29,568 nucleotides of DNA. Origin: an uncultured Paraburkholderia sp. (GTDB lineage: Bacteria > Pseudomonadota > Gammaproteobacteria > Burkholderiales > Burkholderiaceae). Location: NCBI GenBank assembly GCA_937917025.1, contig CALFSF010000519.1:1-29568 (forward strand), in the 5' to 3' direction. Shown here piece by piece: positions 15,834 to 25,002 of this stretch. How positions within the stretch are numbered: position 1 is the first letter of the stretch; the number at the start of each line of letters is the position of its first letter. The notes beneath the pieces are model-generated. The model had not been told where the DNA came from. It made no database searches and saw only the letters and a program-made list of their open reading frames with translations. Position numbers and translations under genes: made by a program.

Positions 15834-16685
15834 ATGGATGCTTTCAAGCCGTCTTACCCTTTTGTCGCCGTCGAAGGCCTCGCGGCGGGCGTTTCGCCCG
15901 CACTGGCCGTAACCGACGTGGAGATCGAAGGGTACGCGCAGGACATCACGCTGCGCCTTTATCGACGGCCTGGTAAAACCGCGCTGCCCGTATTGCTTTA
16001 TTTTCACGGCGGCGGTTTCGTCAAGGGTTCAATCGATTGCGCAGACGTCCCCGCGCGTTATTTCGCAGAACACTTACCAGCGCTTGTCGTCTCGGTCGGC
16101 TATTCGCTTGCGCCGCAATTCCCGTTTCCGGCGGCGCCTGAAGACGCGCATCGCGCCGCGCTCTGGGTGCAGACGAGAGCCCGCGCGTTTGGTGGCAACA
16201 CGAAACGGCTAGGCGTGGCCGGACACGATGCAGGCGGCCAGCTGGCCAACTGTCTTGCGTTCATTGCCCGCGACCGCGGCGACGTGCGCATCGATGCCCA
16301 GGCGCTCTTTGCACCGATGCTCGACCCGAGCCTGACGCGGCTGGGCGACGAAACGCGGTTGCGTTCCGACATCACGGCGAGCGAGTGCGCGGCGTGTTAT
16401 CGCGCGTACCTGCCGCAGGCGTCGCAGCGGGTGCATCCGTATGCCGCGCCGCTTGAATCGTCGCGTCTTGCCGGCTTGCCGGAGACGCTGATCATCACCG
16501 CGCAAAACGACGTGCTGCACGTCGAGGCGGACAAATACGCAAGCAGCCTGATCGATGCGGGCGTGCTGACGCAGGTCGTCCGCTACCCCAGTGTTTCGCA
16601 CGCGGCGCTGGCAGAACATCCGGCCGCGTTGCAGGAAGCAGTCCGGTTTCTGCAATGCCGTTTCGCCGCGCGCACCCAAAGATAA
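15834..16685 (+). CDS. llpE: Alpha/beta hydrolase of the hormone-sensitive-lipase family (LlpE-like)
   Basis: This 283-residue alpha/beta hydrolase is the first gene of the efflux operon, matching llpE (lipase-like) in the bpeEF-oprC and ceoAB-opcM operons. The oxyanion motif YFHGGGF is at about residues 56-62. At the nucleophile elbow the family normally has GDSAGG, but here the sequence is GHDAGG (130-135), so the catalytic Ser position is Asp132. The other triad positions look present: Asp226 in TAQNDVLH and His256 in SVSHAA. Either the protein is not a serine esterase or it uses an Asp nucleophile. In Burkholderia LlpE is reported as dispensable for efflux. The start at 15834 (ATG) is chosen over an in-frame TTG at 15819; the ribosome site is weak either way. 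Confidence 0.85.
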   Translation: MDAFKPSYPFVAVEGLAAGVSPALAVTDVEIEGYAQDITLRLYRRPGKTALPVLLYFHGGGFVKGSIDCADVPARYFAEHLPALVVSVGYSLAPQFPFPAAPEDAHRAALWVQTRARAFGGNTKRLGVAGHDAGGQLANCLAFIARDRGDVRIDAQALFAPMLDPSLTRLGDETRLRSDITASECAACYRAYLPQASQRVHPYAAPLESSRLAGLPETLIITAQNDVLHVEADKYASSLIDAGVLTQVVRYPSVSHAALAEHPAALQEAVRFLQCRFAARTQR

Positions 16686-16718
16686 CCACAACTTCATCAA
16701 CGAATCCGGGAGTCTGTC

Positions 16719-17945
16719 ATGTCCATCTTCAATCTTTCTCGTTCACGTCTAACGATCGCTGTCGTTTCAGTTCTCGTTATCGCGGGCCTGGGTACGCTCG
16801 GCGCGATTCGCGTCGATGCGCGCGCGCCCGCACAGGCCGCGCCGACCATCGTGCCCGAGGTCGACGTCGCAACGGTCATCGAAAAGACCATTACCGACTG
16901 GCAGACCTATTCCGGTCGACTCGAAGCAGTCGAAAAAGTCGAAATCCGCCCGCAGGTGTCGGGCACGATCGTCTCGGTGAAATTCAAGGACGGTGCGCTC
17001 GTGAAGAAGGGCGATACGCTCTTCGTGATCGATCCGCGTCCGTATGCCGCTGAAGTCGATCGCGCCGAGGCGCAACTCGCCGCCGCGCAGGCGCGCACGG
17101 GCTACACGCAAAGCGACTGGGAGCGCGCGCAACGCCTGCTCGCCGATAACGCGATCGCCAGACGCGATTACGACGAGAAGCAGAACGCGGCGCGTGAAGC
17201 GAGCGCGAACCTGAAGGCCGCGGCTGCCGCACTCGAAACCGCGAAGATCAATCTCGGCTATACGAACATCGTCGCGCCGGTGTCGGGCCGCGTTTCGCGC
17301 GCGGAAATCACGGTGGGCAACGTCGTCTCGGCCGGTGCGGGCGCTGCGCCGCTGACGACGCTGGTCTCCGTTTCGCCGATCTACGCGTCGTTCGACGCCG
17401 ACGAGCAGACGTATTTGAAATACATCAGCCACGTCAAGGACGGTCGCAAGGTGCCGGTCGATCTCGGCCTTGCCGATGAAAGCGGCTATTCGCGTTCGGG
17501 TTCGATCGATTCGGTGGACAACCGCCTCGATACGTCGTCGGGCACGATCCGCGTTCGCGCGCGTTTTGACAACAGCGACGGCACGCTCGTGCCCGGCCTT
17601 TACGCGCGCATCAAGGTGGGCGGCAGCGCGCCGCACCCCGCGTTGCTGATCGACGATGCGGCCGTCGGTACGGACCAGGACAAGCAGTTCGTATTCGTCG
17701 TCGACAAGGACAACCACGTCGTGTATCGCGAGGTGCAGCTAGGCGGCCAGCAGGGCAATCTGCGGGTCGTCACGAGTGGCCTCAAAAGTGGCGATCGCAT
17801 CGTCGTGAACGGTACGCAACGCGTGCGGCCGGGCGCGGAAGTCCGCGCGCATATGGTGCCGATGACGGGCGACACCGACCCGAACGACGCACCGCTCGCA
17901 CAGACGCAAACGCCGGCCCGCGCCAGGGCTGCGAAAAACTCGTGA
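16719..17945 (+). CDS. bpeE: RND efflux periplasmic adaptor (BpeE/CeoA/MexE type)
   Basis: This 408-residue membrane-fusion protein links the inner-membrane RND pump to the outer-membrane channel. It has an N-terminal membrane anchor or signal (LTIAVVSVLVIAGLGTLGA) without a lipobox. The lipoyl half-motifs flank a helical hairpin: EIRPQVSGTIVSVKFKDG before it and NIVAPVSGRVSRAEI after it. Beta-barrel and membrane-proximal domains follow. It lies 33 bases after llpE and 70 bases before the pump gene, so all four genes form one transcription unit. By gene order it belongs to the BpeEF-OprC system, known in Burkholderia to export chloramphenicol, trimethoprim and fluoroquinolones. The actual substrates in this organism are not known. 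Confidence 0.92.
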   Translation: MSIFNLSRSRLTIAVVSVLVIAGLGTLGAIRVDARAPAQAAPTIVPEVDVATVIEKTITDWQTYSGRLEAVEKVEIRPQVSGTIVSVKFKDGALVKKGDTLFVIDPRPYAAEVDRAEAQLAAAQARTGYTQSDWERAQRLLADNAIARRDYDEKQNAAREASANLKAAAAALETAKINLGYTNIVAPVSGRVSRAEITVGNVVSAGAGAAPLTTLVSVSPIYASFDADEQTYLKYISHVKDGRKVPVDLGLADESGYSRSGSIDSVDNRLDTSSGTIRVRARFDNSDGTLVPGLYARIKVGGSAPHPALLIDDAAVGTDQDKQFVFVVDKDNHVVYREVQLGGQQGNLRVVTSGLKSGDRIVVNGTQRVRPGAEVRAHMVPMTGDTDPNDAPLAQTQTPARARAAKNS

Positions 17946-18015
17946 GCGAAGACCTGAACGCGATCTGCGCATTCGCTTTCATTTCGCGCAAGCGCTCCAA
18001 TATCAAGAGCCCTCA

Positions 18016-21000
18016 ATGAACATATCCAGATTCTTCATCGACCGGCCCATCTTCGCGGGTGTGCTATCGGTCCTGATCCTGCTGGCAGGCGTGATTGCGC
18101 TCTTCCAGCTGCCGATTTCCGAATATCCGGAAGTCGTGCCGCCGTCCGTCGTCGTGCACGCGCAGTACCCGGGCGCGAACCCGAAGGTGATTGCGGCAGC
18201 CGTGGCTTCGCCGCTCGAAGAGCAGATCAACGGCGTCGAGAACATGCTTTACATGCAGTCGCAGGCAAATAGCGACGGCAATCTCACGCTGACGGTCACG
18301 TTCAAGCTCGGCACGAACCCCGACCTCGCGACGCAGCTCGTGCAGAACCGCGTCAACCAGGCGCTGCCGCGTCTGCCGGAAGACGTGCAACGCCTGGGCG
18401 TCACGACGATCAAGAGTTCGCCGACGCTGACGATGGTCGTCCATCTGATCTCGCCGAACAACCGGTACGACATGACGTACCTGCGCAACTACGCGCTGCT
18501 GAACGTGAAGGACCGGCTCGAACGGATCCAGGGCGTCGGCGAGGTGCAGTTGTGGGGCGCGGGCGACTACGCGATGCGCGTCTGGCTCGATCCGACGAAA
18601 GTGGCGCAACGCGGGTTGACCGCGACCGAAGTCGTCAACGCGATCCGCGAGCAGAACATCCAGGTGGCCGCGGGCACGATCGGCGGGTCGCCCTCGGTGC
18701 CGGGCACGGCGTTGCAGCTCTCGATCAATGCGCGTGGACGTCTTTCGACGGAACGCGAATTCGGCGACATTATCGTCAAGACCGCACCCGATGGCGGCGT
18801 GACGTACCTGCGCGATCTGGGCCGCATCGAACTCGCTGCTTCGGAATATGGCTTGCGTTCGCTGCTGGATAACAAACCGGCGGTCGCGCTCGCGATCAAT
18901 CAGGCGCCGGGCGCGAATTCGCTCGCGATTTCCGATGAAGTTCGCAAGCAGATGAAGGAACTGAAGGCCGACATGCCGGCAGGCGTCGACTACAAGATCG
19001 TCTATGACCCGACGCAGTTCGTGCGGTCGAGTATCGAGGCGGTCATTCATACGCTGCTCGAAGCCATCGCCCTTGTCGTGATCGTCGTGATCTTGGTGCT
19101 GCAAACGTGGCGCGCGTCGATCATTCCGTTGATCGCCGTGCCGGTGTCGATTATCGGGACGTTCTCGCTGCTGCTGGCGTTTGGCTTTTCGATCAACGCG
19201 CTGTCATTGTTCGGCATGGTGCTGGCAATCGGTATCGTGGTGGACGATGCGATCGTGGTCGTCGAAAACGTCGAGCGGAACATCGAAAGCGGATTGAGCG
19301 CGCGCGACGCGACGTACAAGGCGATGCAGGAAGTGAGCGGGCCGATTATCGCCATCGCGCTGACGCTCGTCGCCGTGTTCGTGCCGCTCGCTTTCATGAC
19401 CGGCCTGACGGGCCAGTTCTACAAGCAGTTCGCGATGACCATCGCGATCTCGACGGTGATCTCGGCGTTCAACTCGCTGACGCTCTCGCCGGCGCTTGCC
19501 GCCATGCTGTTGCGTGGCCACGGTGAAAAGGAAGACTGGCTGACGCGTGTCATGAACCGTGTGCTCGGACCGTTCTTCCGCGGCTTTAACAAGGTGTTCC
19601 ATCGCGGTTCGGAAGGTTATGGCCGTGGTGTAAAGGGCGTGCTGGGCCGCAAGGGCGCGATGCTCGTCGTGTATGCGGTGCTGCTGGGCGCAACGGTGCT
19701 GGTCGCGCGCGTCGTGCCAGGCGGCTTTGTTCCGGCGCAGGACAAGGAATACCTGATCGCGTTCGCACAGTTGCCTAACGGCGCGTCGCTCGACCGCACG
19801 GAAAAGGTGATTCGTGAAATGAGCGACATCGCGCTGAAGCAGCCGGGCGTCGAGAGCGCGGTGGCGTTTCCGGGTCTTTCGGTGAACGGCTTCACGAACA
19901 GCTCGAGCGCGGGCATCGTGTTCGTCACGCTCAAGCCGTTCCACGATCGCGGCAGCAAGTCGCTTTCGGCAGGTGCGATAGCGGGCGCGCTGAATGGCAA
20001 ATACAGCGCGATCAAGGATTCGTTCGTCGCCGTGTTCCCGCCGCCGCCGGTGCTGGGACTCGGCACGCTGGGCGGCTTCAAGATGCAGCTGGAGGATCAC
20101 GGCGCGCTCGGCTATGCGGAACTGAACAAGGCAACCGAGGCGTTTGTGAAGCGTGCGGCGACGGCGCCCGAACTGGGCCCGACGTTCTCGAGCTATCAGA
20201 TCAACGTGCCGCAGCTTAACGTCGATCTGGATCGCGTCAAGGCCAAGCAGTTGGGTGTGCCAGTGACGGACGTGTTCGATACGATGCAGATCTATCTCGG
20301 CTCGCTGTATGTGAACGACTTCAACCGTTTTGGCCGCGTGTATCAGGTGCGGGTCCAGGCCGACGCGCCGTTCCGTCAGCGCGCCGACGACATCCTGCAA
20401 CTGAAGACCCGCAACCGCAACGGCGAGATGGTGCCGCTGTCGTCGCTCGTGACAGTCACGCCGACGTTTGGCCCTGAAATGGTCGTGCGCTACAACGGCT
20501 ACACCGCCGCGGATATCAACGGCGGTCCGGCGCCTGGCTACTCATCGGGTGAGGCGCAGGCCGCGGCCGAGCGCATCGCGGCGGAGACGTTGCCGCATGG
20601 CATCAAGCTCGAATGGACCGATCTCACGTATCAGCAGATTCTGGCTGGCAACGCCGGGATGTGGGTGTTCCCGATCAGCGTGCTGCTCGTGTTCCTCGTG
20701 CTCGCGGCGCTGTATGAAAGCCTGACGCTGCCGCTCGCGGTGATCCTGATCGTGCCGATGAGCATGCTGTCCGCGCTGACCGGTGTATGGCTCACGAACG
20801 GCGACAACAACATCTTCACGCAGATCGGTTTGATGGTGCTCGTGGGGCTCGCGTCGAAGAACGCGATCCTGATCGTCGAGTTCGCGCGCGAACTCGAACA
20901 CGACGGACGCACGCCGCTTGCCGCCGCAATCGAGGCGAGCCGGATGCGTTTGCGCCCGATCCTGATGACGTCGATCGCTTTCATCATGGGTGTGGTGCCG

Positions 21001-21207
21001 CTCGTGCTGTCGTCGGGTGCGGGTTCGGAAATGCGTCATGCAATGGGTATCGCCGTGTTCTTCGGCATGCTGGGTGTCACGCTGTTCGGCCTGATGTTGA
21101 CGCCGGTGTTCTACGTGGTGCTGCGCACGCTGGCCGGGGGCACGATTCACGTCGCGCAGAAAGACGCGCCGCGCTTCAAGGGCGGCGTGCCGGCGACGGA
21201 CGCTTGA
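18016..21207 (+). CDS. bpeF: RND multidrug efflux transporter (BpeF/CeoB/MexF type)
   Basis: This 1063-residue inner-membrane proton/drug antiporter has the standard HAE1-RND length. It begins MNISRFFIDRPIFAGVLSV and has twelve predicted membrane segments with two large periplasmic loops. The proton relay residues are visible: Asp410-Asp411 in GIVVDDAIVVVEN of segment 4 and Lys948 in GLASKNAILIVEFA of segment 10. It is the pump of the tripartite system with the adaptor upstream and the channel downstream. The gene is followed after 11 bases by the channel gene. No disruption is visible. Confidence 0.95.
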   Translation: MNISRFFIDRPIFAGVLSVLILLAGVIALFQLPISEYPEVVPPSVVVHAQYPGANPKVIAAAVASPLEEQINGVENMLYMQSQANSDGNLTLTVTFKLGTNPDLATQLVQNRVNQALPRLPEDVQRLGVTTIKSSPTLTMVVHLISPNNRYDMTYLRNYALLNVKDRLERIQGVGEVQLWGAGDYAMRVWLDPTKVAQRGLTATEVVNAIREQNIQVAAGTIGGSPSVPGTALQLSINARGRLSTEREFGDIIVKTAPDGGVTYLRDLGRIELAASEYGLRSLLDNKPAVALAINQAPGANSLAISDEVRKQMKELKADMPAGVDYKIVYDPTQFVRSSIEAVIHTLLEAIALVVIVVILVLQTWRASIIPLIAVPVSIIGTFSLLLAFGFSINALSLFGMVLAIGIVVDDAIVVVENVERNIESGLSARDATYKAMQEVSGPIIAIALTLVAVFVPLAFMTGLTGQFYKQFAMTIAISTVISAFNSLTLSPALAAMLLRGHGEKEDWLTRVMNRVLGPFFRGFNKVFHRGSEGYGRGVKGVLGRKGAMLVVYAVLLGATVLVARVVPGGFVPAQDKEYLIAFAQLPNGASLDRTEKVIREMSDIALKQPGVESAVAFPGLSVNGFTNSSSAGIVFVTLKPFHDRGSKSLSAGAIAGALNGKYSAIKDSFVAVFPPPPVLGLGTLGGFKMQLEDHGALGYAELNKATEAFVKRAATAPELGPTFSSYQINVPQLNVDLDRVKAKQLGVPVTDVFDTMQIYLGSLYVNDFNRFGRVYQVRVQADAPFRQRADDILQLKTRNRNGEMVPLSSLVTVTPTFGPEMVVRYNGYTAADINGGPAPGYSSGEAQAAAERIAAETLPHGIKLEWTDLTYQQILAGNAGMWVFPISVLLVFLVLAALYESLTLPLAVILIVPMSMLSALTGVWLTNGDNNIFTQIGLMVLVGLASKNAILIVEFARELEHDGRTPLAAAIEASRMRLRPILMTSIAFIMGVVPLVLSSGAGSEMRHAMGIAVFFGMLGVTLFGLMLTPVFYVVLRTLAGGTIHVAQKDAPRFKGGVPATDA

Positions 21208-21218
21208 GGGAGAAAAAA

Positions 21219-22778
21219 ATGAAACGGTTTGAATCCATGCGCGGGTGGGGCCGCGCGGCAGCGAGCAGCCTGTTGATGATGCTGCTCGTGGCCTGCTCGG
21301 TCGAGCCGACGTACAAGCGTCCTGATGTACCGACGCCTGCCGCGTTCAAGGAAGCGCCTGTGATCGATGCGAAGGACGCGGGCACGTGGATGCCCGCGCA
21401 ACCCGCCGACGACGCGCATCGCGGCGAATGGTGGACGATTTTCGGCGATGCGACGCTCAACGATCTGGAGAAGCAGGCCGCTGACGCGAACCAGGATCTG
21501 AAGGCGGCCGCGGCACGCGTGCAGCAGTCGCGCGCATTGCAGCAGTCCGCGCGCGCCGCGTGGTTCCCGCAGGTCGACGCGGGTTTCAGCCCGACGCGCG
21601 AGCGTCTTTCGCCGATATCGCAAGGCTTGCCGCAGAACGCGAACGTGCCGACGCAAACGGTGTGGCGTGCGCAGGGCACGGTCGCGTACGAGACCGATCT
21701 GTTCGGCCGGGTCAGCTCGAACGTCAACGCCGCGCGTGCGGACGCACAGCAAAGCGAAGCGCTGTTCCTGTCGGTGCAGCTTGCGTTGCAGGCTGACGTC
21801 GCGCAGAACTACTTCCAGCTGCGCGAACTCGACACCGATCAGGACCTGTATCGCCGCACGGTCGCATTGCGCGAAGACACGCTGAAACTCGTCCAGCAAC
21901 GCTTCAAGGAAGGCGATATCAGCGAGCTCGATGTTTCGCGGGCGAAGAACGAGTTGTCGAGCGCGCGCGCCGATGCGGTTGGCGTGGCACGTCAACGCGC
22001 GGCGTCCGAACACAGCCTCGCGATTCTGCTTGGCAAGGCGCCGGCCGATTTCTCGTTCCCGGAAACCCCGCTCGTGCTCGTTACGGCACGCGTGCCGGCG
22101 GGATTGCCTTCCGCGTTGCTCGAACGCAGGCCGGACATTGCCGCGGCAGAGCGCGCGATGGCCGCGGCGAATGCACGGGTGGGGCTCGCGAAGTCGGCGT
22201 TCTTCCCGAAGCTCGACATCACGGGTGCGTTCGGTTTTGAATCGGCGACGCTCGGCGACCTGTTCATGTGGTCGAGCCGCGCGTTCCTGCTCGGCCCGTT
22301 CGCGGGAACGGCGCTGACGTTGCCGCTCTTCGACGGCGGCCGCCGTCAGGCAGGGCTCGATGAGGCACGGGCGAAGTACGACGAGGACGTCGCGCAGTAT
22401 CGCCAGCAGGTACTGGTCGCGTTCCGCGAAGTGGAAGACAACCTGGCCGACCTGCGTCTGCTCGACGACCAGATGCGCGAACAGAACGATGCGGTAAGCG
22501 CATCGGAACGTGCATCGCATCTGTCGCGCACGCAGTATCAGGAAGGACAGGTCAGCTATCTCGACGTGATCGACAGCGAGCGCCAGGTGTTGCAGTCGCA
22601 ACTGCAATCGAGCCATCTGGCGGGCACGCAGGCCGTTTCGACCGTCAACCTGATCCGCGCGCTGGGCGGCGGCTGGGGTGACGTGAAGGCGGACGCGAAA
22701 ACCGAGGTCGGCTCGAACAACGCCACGCCGCCGCCGGTTGTGAAGAACCCGGCGCAAAGCATTGCATCATCGCGGTAA
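21219..22778 (+). CDS. oprC: Outer-membrane efflux channel lipoprotein (OprC/OpcM, NodT family)
   Basis: This 519-residue TolC-like channel has a lipoprotein signal peptide ending LLVACS (lipid-modified Cys26). The typical NodT-family opening VEPTYKRPDVP follows, then two repeats of long helices and short barrel strands. LLERRPDIAAAERAMAAANA is at the start of the second repeat, where the family has it. It is the last gene of the efflux operon and the partner of the adaptor and pump. The start at 21219 follows GAGGGAG (21206-21212), which overlaps the pump stop codon. An open frame extends far upstream through the pump gene but is only a shadow. The C-terminal tail is short and low-complexity. 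Confidence 0.93.
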   Translation: MKRFESMRGWGRAAASSLLMMLLVACSVEPTYKRPDVPTPAAFKEAPVIDAKDAGTWMPAQPADDAHRGEWWTIFGDATLNDLEKQAADANQDLKAAAARVQQSRALQQSARAAWFPQVDAGFSPTRERLSPISQGLPQNANVPTQTVWRAQGTVAYETDLFGRVSSNVNAARADAQQSEALFLSVQLALQADVAQNYFQLRELDTDQDLYRRTVALREDTLKLVQQRFKEGDISELDVSRAKNELSSARADAVGVARQRAASEHSLAILLGKAPADFSFPETPLVLVTARVPAGLPSALLERRPDIAAAERAMAAANARVGLAKSAFFPKLDITGAFGFESATLGDLFMWSSRAFLLGPFAGTALTLPLFDGGRRQAGLDEARAKYDEDVAQYRQQVLVAFREVEDNLADLRLLDDQMREQNDAVSASERASHLSRTQYQEGQVSYLDVIDSERQVLQSQLQSSHLAGTQAVSTVNLIRALGGGWGDVKADAKTEVGSNNATPPPVVKNPAQSIASSR

Positions 22779-22800
22779 AAGCAGGCCAGCTGGCAGCGCA

Positions 22801-22836
22801 ACGGGCGGAATCCTCCGGATTTCCGCCCGTTTTTTC
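22801..22836 (+). terminator. Intrinsic terminator of the efflux operon
   Basis: A stem of about 13 bp with one bulged base (ACGGGCGGAATCC with GGATTTCCGCCCGT), a 3-base loop, and a run of six T immediately after. It lies 22 bases beyond the oprC stop. This is the clearest intrinsic terminator in the window. Confidence 0.92.
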
Positions 22837-22918
22837 GGGCGTGTTCGCCATGCGCTTCGCCGCTTCGGCGTACTGGCGTTTGCACTGAGAGGGACACTGC
22901 CGGAAGTTTCTTTGTACA

Positions 22919-22966
22919 CTTGAGGTCGCCCCTAACGCCTGCTGGCAGGCGTTCATCCACCTCGAG
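22919..22966 (+). promoter_or_regulatory. Structured or operator-bearing leader of mntH
   Basis: A perfect 9-2-9 palindrome (AACGCCTGC TG GCAGGCGTT, 22934-22953) lies 24 bases before the mntH start. Its AAC...GTT ends and 20-bp length recall the enterobacterial MntR box. An outer pair CTTGAGGT (22919-22926) and ACCTCGAG (22959-22966) flanks it and could form a second stem. A weak -10 (TACACT, 22915-22920) would put the palindrome just after the transcription start. It could be a metal-regulator operator or an RNA structure; no match to the yybP-ykoY manganese riboswitch was evident. Confidence 0.5.
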
Positions 22967-22977
22967 AGACGACAGGC

Positions 22978-24306
22978 TTGCCATACAAATTACCCACCAC
23001 TGCTACCGCGCCGTTCTGTCCGTCCGAGGTCAAGGGATCGGTCGAGGTGCCGCAAGGCGCACCGTTCTGGAAAAAGATCCTGCAGTTCGCGGGGCCGGGC
23101 CTGCTGGTTTCGATCGGCTACATGGACCCGGGCAACTGGGCGACCGATATCGAAGCCGGGTCGCGCTACGGCTATAACCTGCTGTTCGTCGTGATGCTGT
23201 CGAGTCTGGCGGCCATGGCACTGCAATGTCTGAGCATGCGTCTTGGCATCGTGACGGGGCAAGACCTCGCGCGGCTCTCTCGTGCCCGCTATTCGCCGAA
23301 CGTCGCGCGCGTGCAGTGGCTGCTGGCGGAGCTGTCGATCGTCGCGTGCGATCTGGCAGAAGTGCTGGGCGGCGCGCTTGCGTTTCATCTGCTGCTCGGG
23401 TGTTCGCTCACGACCGGCGTGATTCTCACCGCGTTCGATACGCTGATCGTGCTCGGCCTGCAGGGCAAGAACTTCCGCTCGCTCGAAGCGATCATCCTCG
23501 GATTGATCGCGACCATCGGCATCGGCTACATCATCGAACTCGTGCTGGTGCAGCCGCACTGGCCATCGGTGGCGCTCGGGCTGGTGCCGTCATGGCATGC
23601 GATCAGCGAGCGTGAGCCGCTGTATCTCGCGATCGGCATTCTCGGCGCGACCGTGATGCCGCATAACCTGTATCTGCATTCGTCGATCGTGCAGACGCGC
23701 GTCGTCAGGCGCGACAAGCCCAGTATCGCTTCGGCGATCGGTCTGTCGCGCCTCGATACGATCGTGTCGCTCGTGCTCGCGCTCCTCATCAACGCGGCGA
23801 TCCTGATTCTTGCCGCCGCCGCGTTTCACGCAACCGGTCACAACCAGGTCACCGAAATCGAGGATGCGTACAAGCTGCTCGCACCGGTGGTCGGCAGCGG
23901 GCTCGCGGCAGTGCTGTTCGCGGTGACGTTGCTCGCGTCCGGGCAAAGCTCGACCTTTACCGGCACCGTGGCCGGGCAGGTCATCATGGAAGGATTTCTG
24001 AACCTGAAGATTCCGTGCTGGCAGCGCCGTTTCATCACGCGTGGGCTGGCGCTGGTTCCGGCCCTGATCGGCGTGCAGACGATGGGAAGCGGCGCGGTGG
24101 GCAAACTGCTCGTCGCGAGCCAGGTGGTGCTGAGCCTGCAACTGCCGTTTGCGCTGTGGCCGCTGATCCGTATGACAAACGATCGCGCGTTGATGGGCGA
24201 CTTCACGAACCGGCTGTCCACACGTCTGCTCGCGTGGCTGCTGTTTGGCGTGATCAGCGCGGCGAACCTCTGGCTCGTGGTGCAGACCGTCGGCTGGATC
24301 GCCTGA
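22978..24306 (+). CDS. mntH: Nramp-family divalent metal transporter (MntH)
   Basis: This 442-residue inner-membrane transporter takes up Mn(II), and possibly Fe(II), driven by protons. The Nramp metal-site motifs are present: DPGN at residues 50-53 (segment 1) and MPHN starting at Met227 (segment 6, in ATVMPHNLYLHSS). About eleven hydrophobic segments are visible. The start is a TTG at 22978 (reading PYKLPTTAT after the initiator). No ATG occurs until inside segment 1, so TTG is very likely used and may limit translation. The ribosome site (GACAGG) is poor. A palindrome sits in the leader just upstream. The gene stands alone between the efflux operon terminator and the convergent flhDC. Confidence 0.93.
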   Translation: MPYKLPTTATAPFCPSEVKGSVEVPQGAPFWKKILQFAGPGLLVSIGYMDPGNWATDIEAGSRYGYNLLFVVMLSSLAAMALQCLSMRLGIVTGQDLARLSRARYSPNVARVQWLLAELSIVACDLAEVLGGALAFHLLLGCSLTTGVILTAFDTLIVLGLQGKNFRSLEAIILGLIATIGIGYIIELVLVQPHWPSVALGLVPSWHAISEREPLYLAIGILGATVMPHNLYLHSSIVQTRVVRRDKPSIASAIGLSRLDTIVSLVLALLINAAILILAAAAFHATGHNQVTEIEDAYKLLAPVVGSGLAAVLFAVTLLASGQSSTFTGTVAGQVIMEGFLNLKIPCWQRRFITRGLALVPALIGVQTMGSGAVGKLLVASQVVLSLQLPFALWPLIRMTNDRALMGDFTNRLSTRLLAWLLFGVISAANLWLVVQTVGWIA

Positions 24307-24369
24307 TTCGCGCGGATAACGCCGGGTCGAAGTCGCCGGGACGTCACATGTAAAACAGCGCGCACGAAA

Positions 24370-24397
24370 ACAAAAGCCGGCGCAACGGGCGCCGGCT
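24370..24397 (-). terminator. Intrinsic terminator of flhDC
   Basis: A perfect 9-bp stem AGCCGGCGC/GCGCCGGCT with a 5-base loop (24375-24397) is followed on the minus strand by TTTGTTTTC. It lies 30 bases beyond the flhC stop and 68 bases beyond the convergent mntH stop, so it may also end mntH transcripts from the other side. Confidence 0.85.
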
Positions 24398-24427
24398 CTC
24401 AAAGGCACTTCACTTCACACGCTGAAC

Positions 24428-24991
24428 TCAGGCAGCTTCAGCGATCCGTGCCGTTTCCAGCTTTGCCGCAGCGGCGGCTTTCTTTGTCTTTCCCGCACGC
24501 GAAGGCGGCTGGCACGCGCCACACACGACGTTGTGCTGCAGATCGTGCCGATGCGCGACGAACTTGCCCGTGCAACGGCAGCACGGCGTGAGTTGCAGGA
24601 TGTCGGCGTCGAAGAAACGCACGAGCGTCCATGCGCGCGTCAAATCCAGAACCGGTTCCGAATCGCTGTGCTGGCAATGTTCCAGATACAGCCGATACCC
24701 TTTGGTAAGCGCATCCAGATGCGAGCAGCGTGCTTCGTTCTTCAGAAACAGGTAGGTGTTATAGAAGAGCGATGCATGAATATTGGCGAGCCACGTCATG
24801 TACCAGTCGGCCGAGAACGGCAGCATGCCCTTCGGCGGCGATACACCCTTGACCTCGCGATACAGGCGGATCATGCGGTCGCGCGAAAGCGTCAATTCGC
24901 TTTCGAGCACCTGCATGCGCGCGCCGAGTTCGATCAGCGCGATCGCGCGAAATACTTCCTGCGCATCTTCCGTCAGACTTCGCTTGAGCAT
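24428..24991 (-). CDS. flhC: Flagellar master regulator subunit FlhC
   Basis: This 187-residue protein forms the FlhD4C2 activator that switches on class II flagellar promoters. The zinc-binding cysteines CCRC and CGAC are visible, with Cys137, Cys140, Cys157 and Cys160 at the same residue numbers as in Escherichia coli FlhC. The body reads SPPKGMLPFSADWY, as in other FlhC proteins. The last 20 residues are Ala/Lys-rich and not conserved. The start at 24991 (MLKRSLTED) has AAGGTGA upstream; a longer in-frame extension to 25129 overlaps flhD and was not used. Eleven bases separate it from flhD. Confidence 0.95.
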   Translation of the reverse strand: MLKRSLTEDAQEVFRAIALIELGARMQVLESELTLSRDRMIRLYREVKGVSPPKGMLPFSADWYMTWLANIHASLFYNTYLFLKNEARCSHLDALTKGYRLYLEHCQHSDSEPVLDLTRAWTLVRFFDADILQLTPCCRCTGKFVAHRHDLQHNVVCGACQPPSRAGKTKKAAAAAKLETARIAEAA

Positions 24992-25002
24992 CGCTGTCAC
25001 CT

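Noticed and set aside
22919..22977. yybP-ykoY manganese riboswitch in the mntH leader
   Set aside because: Conserved loop sequences of that riboswitch were not found; only simple nested pairings are visible.
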